53,354 nucleotides of DNA from the NCBI RefSeq assembly GCF_000337535.1, contig NZ_AOIP01000045.1, forward strand, positions 1 through 53,354, given 5' to 3'. This document shows positions 50,612 to 53,354 of this stretch, one piece after another. How positions within the stretch are numbered: the first letter of the stretch is position 1; each line of letters opens with the position of its first letter. The stretch is from Natrialba aegyptia DSM 13077. Its GTDB lineage: Archaea > Halobacteriota > Halobacteria > Halobacteriales > Natrialbaceae. The notes beneath the pieces are model-generated. The model saw only the letters and a program-made list of their open reading frames with translations. It had not been told where the DNA came from and made no database searches. Both the position numbers and the translations under genes were made by a program.

Positions 50612-51379
50612 CTACGGTTGCACTTGGTCTGTCGGTCGGACCAAGACCTCATTGATATCCACGTGCTCTGGCTGGGTCACGACGAACGTGATTGTCCGGG
50701 CAATATCGTCGGGCCGGAGTTGCCGCATAGATTGGTTGTATTCCTCTACATCTGACCTCAGATCTTCATCCGGAATGTCCTCAGTAAGTTCCGTATTCAC
50801 AGCGCCTGGCTCGATAGTCGAGACGCGGATGCCCTCTGCGGCAACGTCAAGTCGTAGCGCCTCTCCAAAGCCAGCTACACCGGCTTTTGCAGCCATGTAG
50901 TGCGAACTGTTCTCCATTGCGAATCGTCCGACAACCGAAGACAGATTTACGATATGCCCATTGTCTTGGTCCAGCATCTCCGGAATGACGGCATGAGTAA
51001 GCGTGATGACCCCATCGAGATTAACATCGATAGTGTTGTGGAGGGTCTCGCGGTCTGCATCCGCGATATGTGTCAGTGGCATATAACCCGCGTTGTTCAC
51101 GAGGATGTCGATGTGACCGTATTCGGCGGTCGTTGTTTCGACTAAGTTGTCGATATCCTCGTCATCGGTAATGTCGGTCGGCACTACAAGTGTCTCGCCG
51201 TCTTCGCCCTCAATCTGGGCCGCGAGATCGTTGAGTTCCTCTTCACGTCGAGCAGCAAGTGCGACACTCGCACCCCGCGATGCCAGGGACTTGGCCGTTG
51301 CTTCACCGATCCCGGAAGACGCCCCAGTAATGATTGCAACCTGTCCATCTAATTCGGAACCAAACTCTGCTGTCATCAA
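50612..51379 (-). CDS. Short-chain dehydrogenase/reductase
   Basis: The 255-residue protein has a complete classical SDR fold: cofactor motif TGASSGIG (18-25), NNAG (95-98), catalytic Ser147/148 in VNLSSVVG, and Tyr161 with Lys165 in SHYMAAKAG. The residue after the second strand is Arg44-Arg45 (AARREEEL), which favours NADP(H). It reduces or oxidises an unknown carbonyl/alcohol substrate. A 26-bp element upstream (51411-51436) is shared with the cupin gene, suggesting common control. Start at the first or second Met is undecided. Confidence 0.9.
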   Translation of the reverse strand: MMTAEFGSELDGQVAIITGASSGIGEATAKSLASRGASVALAARREEELNDLAAQIEGEDGETLVVPTDITDDEDIDNLVETTTAEYGHIDILVNNAGYMPLTHIADADRETLHNTIDVNLDGVITLTHAVIPEMLDQDNGHIVNLSSVVGRFAMENSSHYMAAKAGVAGFGEALRLDVAAEGIRVSTIEPGAVNTELTEDIPDEDLRSDVEEYNQSMRQLRPDDIARTITFVVTQPEHVDINEVLVRPTDQVQP

Positions 51380-51410
51380 CGGGAAGAAAGGTATGGAATG
51401 AGTTAGATTA

Positions 51411-51436
51411 GATGCTATCTGAAAAGGGTGTTTAAG
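51411..51436 (-). promoter_or_regulatory. 26-bp promoter-like element before the SDR gene
   Basis: GATGCTATCT GAAAAGGGTG TTTAAG (plus strand) is 25/26 identical to 52451-52476. Read on the minus strand it begins CTTAAACACCC, a TATA-like word about 50 bp before the SDR start. Confidence 0.65.
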
Positions 51437-51548
51437 TACTATTCATAACGAGCTCGGCACTGGTTCGTCGGGTCCTCCAGGTACTCGACCCCCGATTCCG
51501 CGAGGCCGATCTTTAGCACCACAAATGTGTCTTCAAGGCGCTCAAGGA

Positions 51549-51932
51549 TTAGCCGCTTGTTTCGCATGGCAGTATCTTGACGGTGGCTGAGCGGGCGCGC
51601 TCGCTGACCATCGATTCGAGGTATTGGCTACCATCGTACTTCTCGCGGTAGGCCTTGTCGATGCGGTCGTTAATTGGTCCATCTGCTGGCTCGAATGTGA
51701 CCTCCTTCGTCATACCGGCGGCCTCAATTCGGCCCGCGTTTTCTCGGACTGCAGCCTGGTGCCAACTGGAGTTCTGGCCGTTGTAGGCACGTACATAGAG
51801 GTCGTCGTCAACCTGAACGGACCAGATCCACGTCGGCGCGCCGTACGTCTCATTGTCCTCACGGAACGGTGTGATGTGCAAGTCATCGGATTCCACAATC
51901 TCTCTTAGTTCGTTTTCTGGCCATGCATTCAT
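51549..51932 (-). CDS. DUF2255-family protein
   Basis: The 127-residue protein resembles DUF2255 (label from memory). It has the start WPENELREIVESDDLHITPF, then GAPTWIWSVQVDDDLYVRAY, then WHQAAVRENAGRIEAAG and a YREKYDGSQYLESMVSERAR segment with the final TVKILP. Members of this family are small single-domain proteins, sometimes near redox or halogen-related genes; function not known. It lies between SDR and cupin genes on the same strand, probably co-functioning with them. Confidence 0.75.
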   Translation of the reverse strand: MNAWPENELREIVESDDLHITPFREDNETYGAPTWIWSVQVDDDLYVRAYNGQNSSWHQAAVRENAGRIEAAGMTKEVTFEPADGPINDRIDKAYREKYDGSQYLESMVSERARSATVKILPCETSG

Positions 51933-51998
51933 TGGTGATCTCTCCTCGAAAGTGGTAAAGGGATGCTCGGGTGACGGCCCAGCTATAGAGGCGTTGGG

Positions 51999-52406
51999 TT
52001 AGCTATCTGATTCTGGGTCGTACTCCTCGTCGGTAACGTGTTCCAGCCAAGTGACGACCTCCTCGTCACGCTCCTCCTGGATGGCGATGTGGGTCATAGC
52101 GTTGTCTGGCGTCGCGCCGTGCCAGTGTTTTTCGTCTGGTGGGAACCAGACCACGTCGCCTGCTCGGATCTGCTTGATCTCTCCGTCTTCGCGTTGCACG
52201 AGGCCACAGCCGCTCGTCACGATCAGCCGCTGGCCGAGCGGGTGGGTGTGCCACGCTGTGCGGGCACCGGGTTCGAACGTGACGCTCGCCGCCGCTGCGC
52301 GGGCCTCGTTTTGTGGGTCGAACAGAGGATCGATTCGGGCGTTTCCTGTGAAGTACTCGTCGGGCCCCTCGTTGGAGGGTTGTGAACAGCCTCTGGTGAT
52401 ATCCAT
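51999..52406 (-). CDS. Single-domain cupin protein
   Basis: The 135-residue protein has cupin motif 1, [20 protein letters not shown] (48-67), with H53, H55 and Q59, and motif 2, [18 protein letters not shown] (83-100), with His94 or His96. The metal-binding set looks complete. Cupins of this size, related to those beside carboxymuconolactone decarboxylase genes, act on or bind small organic molecules. It shares an upstream 26-bp element with the SDR gene. ATG 52406 gives the usual short N-terminal extension. Confidence 0.85.
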   Translation of the reverse strand: MDITRGCSQPSNEGPDEYFTGNARIDPLFDPQNEARAAAASVTFEPGARTAWHTHPLGQRLIVTSGCGLVQREDGEIKQIRAGDVVWFPPDEKHWHGATPDNAMTHIAIQEERDEEVVTWLEHVTDEEYDPESDS

Positions 52407-52450
52407 GGATTGTACCCACCCTTCAGTTGGGTGTCGTGTGACTTGGTTTC

Positions 52451-52476
52451 GATGCTATCTGGAAAGGGTGTTTAAG
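52451..52476 (-). promoter_or_regulatory. 26-bp promoter-like element before the cupin gene
   Basis: GATGCTATCT GGAAAGGGTG TTTAAG, one base different from 51411-51436. It overlaps the last codons of the Bat-like regulator gene and stands ~45 bp before the cupin start. Confidence 0.65.
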
Positions 52477-53132
52477 GATTCTTGTATGTCGAGCGAGGAG
52501 GTGAGGAGCTGGCGCTCGCCGCGCCGGAGAAGGCTTGACAGGGAAGGTTGTGAGATATCTAACTCCTCGGCGAGTTCCGCAGCCGTCACTTGGCGTGGAC
52601 TCTCGTAGTATCCACGAGAGACGGCGAGAGTCAGGGCCTCACGTTGGCGATCAGTGAGTCCCTCGCCTGTAGCGTTGTTGGACGAGGATTGGTCGGATGT
52701 GATGGAGATAAGGTCGAGCGAGATTCCGTGGTCCTCAAAAGTGATGTGGAAGTCGTGGAACGTCTCGTAGTCTTTGAATTCTTTCGTTTCGTGCCAGCCC
52801 TCCGGCGTGATAGTCGTCGATTTCATCTTCACACCATCGAAGCGTTCAGGGTTAAAGGCCGGGGAGATCGAGTCATCAAGTTCGACGGTGAGCTTGAAGA
52901 CAGTTTTATCGCCCCGTTCTCCGAGCAGGGTTACTGTTACGACTTCGTCGAGTGCTGCGAGTTGCGCTTCGGAGACGTCATCCTCGGCGTTGATCTCAAC
53001 GATGAACACCCGAGCGTCTGGCTCGATACAGAGGGCGTGAGAGCACACGATCTCGTCGGGTGGGAACGTCGTTGGAATACTGACGAGCGGGAGCGCGGAT
53101 GAACGAAGTCGGAATTCCGTCGTGATCGTCAT
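52455..53132 (-). CDS. Bat-type HTH transcription regulator
   Basis: The 225-residue protein has the C-terminal HTH_10 domain (about 158-210: LTDRQREALTLAVSRGYYES, then TAAELAEELDISQPSLSSLL) and an N-terminal sensing region. It is first in a same-strand row (regulator, cupin, DUF2255, SDR), a common arrangement for a regulator of its neighbours. The repeated 26-bp elements before the cupin and SDR genes are plausible targets. Confidence 0.88.
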   Translation of the reverse strand: MTITTEFRLRSSALPLVSIPTTFPPDEIVCSHALCIEPDARVFIVEINAEDDVSEAQLAALDEVVTVTLLGERGDKTVFKLTVELDDSISPAFNPERFDGVKMKSTTITPEGWHETKEFKDYETFHDFHITFEDHGISLDLISITSDQSSSNNATGEGLTDRQREALTLAVSRGYYESPRQVTAAELAEELDISQPSLSSLLRRGERQLLTSSLDIQESLNTLSR

Positions 53133-53274
53133 TGTACGGAGTCACGTTTTGCGCATAGTTAAGCATCCGGACGCCGCAGGCAGGTACTGCTGCCGCAAAT
53201 GTGATTGGCCTGTTGCATAACAGATTATCTCTTTTCACTACATTCATCCTCTATAGTCAGCAGATCGGCACTGT

Positions 53275-53354
53275 CTAGTTCTGCACCTCCTCGATCGGCG
53301 TCTTTCCGTCGAGAGCTTGATGCGGTCTCTGGCGATTGTAGTAGTGCATGAATT
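53275..53354 (-). CDS. IS3/IS481-type transposase, C-terminal end only
   Basis: The minus-strand frame entering from the window edge reads FMHYYNRQRPHQALDGKTPI, then EEVQN and a stop. The YNxxRPHQALxGKTP pattern is the hallmark C-terminus of retroviral-type integrase-core transposases of the IS3/IS481 group. The sequence just past the stop (GGCACTGTCTAGTTCTGC, near 53268-53285) is probably the IS terminus. Most of the element lies outside the window. Confidence 0.8.
   Translation of the reverse strand, partial: FMHYYNRQRPHQALDGKTPIEEVQN

Overview
The window is DNA from a haloarchaeon (class Halobacteria). Its proteins are strongly acidic, starts are often leaderless or ATGA-coupled, and it carries Bat-type HTH regulators, archaeal Orc1/Cdc6 with ORB-type repeats, archaeal two-subunit primase proteins and haloarchaeal insertion sequences. 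No rRNA, tRNA or CRISPR array was seen. Most of it reads as a large plasmid or an integrated plasmid-like conjugative element, with IS-rich accessory DNA at both ends.

Layout. (1) 1-3181: two tandem family-31 glycoside hydrolase genes, the first only as its C-terminus. (2) 3299-5586: IS remnants, a frameshifted Cys-rich gene and a complete ISH3-type element. (3) 5588-11641: a PglX/DrmMI-like DNA methylase whose N-terminus was removed at the ISH3 junction, followed by an intact SNF2 helicase resembling DISARM DrmD. This looks like a crippled defence locus. (4) 12317-15956: plasmid-type genes (two small proteins, a DUF6610-like protein, an ArdC-like anti-restriction protein, a PH-domain membrane protein). 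(5) 16222-18415: Orc1/Cdc6 plus a replication origin with six ORB-like repeats around an AT-rich stretch, followed by the decayed C-terminus of a family B DNA polymerase. (6) 18915-22244: an AbiEi/AbiEii toxin-antitoxin pair, then ParA and an acidic partner gene. Repeats on an exact 9-bp register flank this pair and even encode the ParA N-terminus. (7) 22407-24563: a divergent tyrosine recombinase and a small gene, with two strong hairpins and an operator-like inverted repeat. (8) 24620-41905: an archaeal type IV secretion/conjugation cluster. It encodes a membrane HNH nuclease, pilin-like protein, surface protein, VirB6-like protein, membrane AAA+ ATPase, VirB3-like protein, VirB4-domain protein, VirB4 ATPase with a C-terminal HhH domain, and a 1506-residue PH-VirD4 fusion, then PriS-like and PriL-like primase subunits. 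(9) 41906-47663: a gene-poor stretch with CCGTTGCGC repeats and a strongly purine-biased tract, two small genes, a metallo-hydrolase, a Bat-like regulator and a RelE/RHH toxin-antitoxin pair. (10) 47664-50471: a transposon with matching terminal inverted repeats and an 8-bp target duplication, carrying a hydrolase and a regulator as cargo. (11) 50612-53132: SDR, DUF2255, cupin and Bat-like genes. The window ends inside an IS3/IS481-type transposase.

How it fits together. Regions 4 to 9 contain replication, partition, stability, anti-restriction, priming of transferred DNA and a DNA-export machine, but no recognisable relaxase. Two kinds of repeated non-coding signals tie distant genes of the element together: a 30-bp hairpin motif before three genes, and an 11-20-11 inverted repeat before two. 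They suggest element-wide regulation that has, to my knowledge, not been described. All family assignments come from reading motifs by eye; no database search was run.
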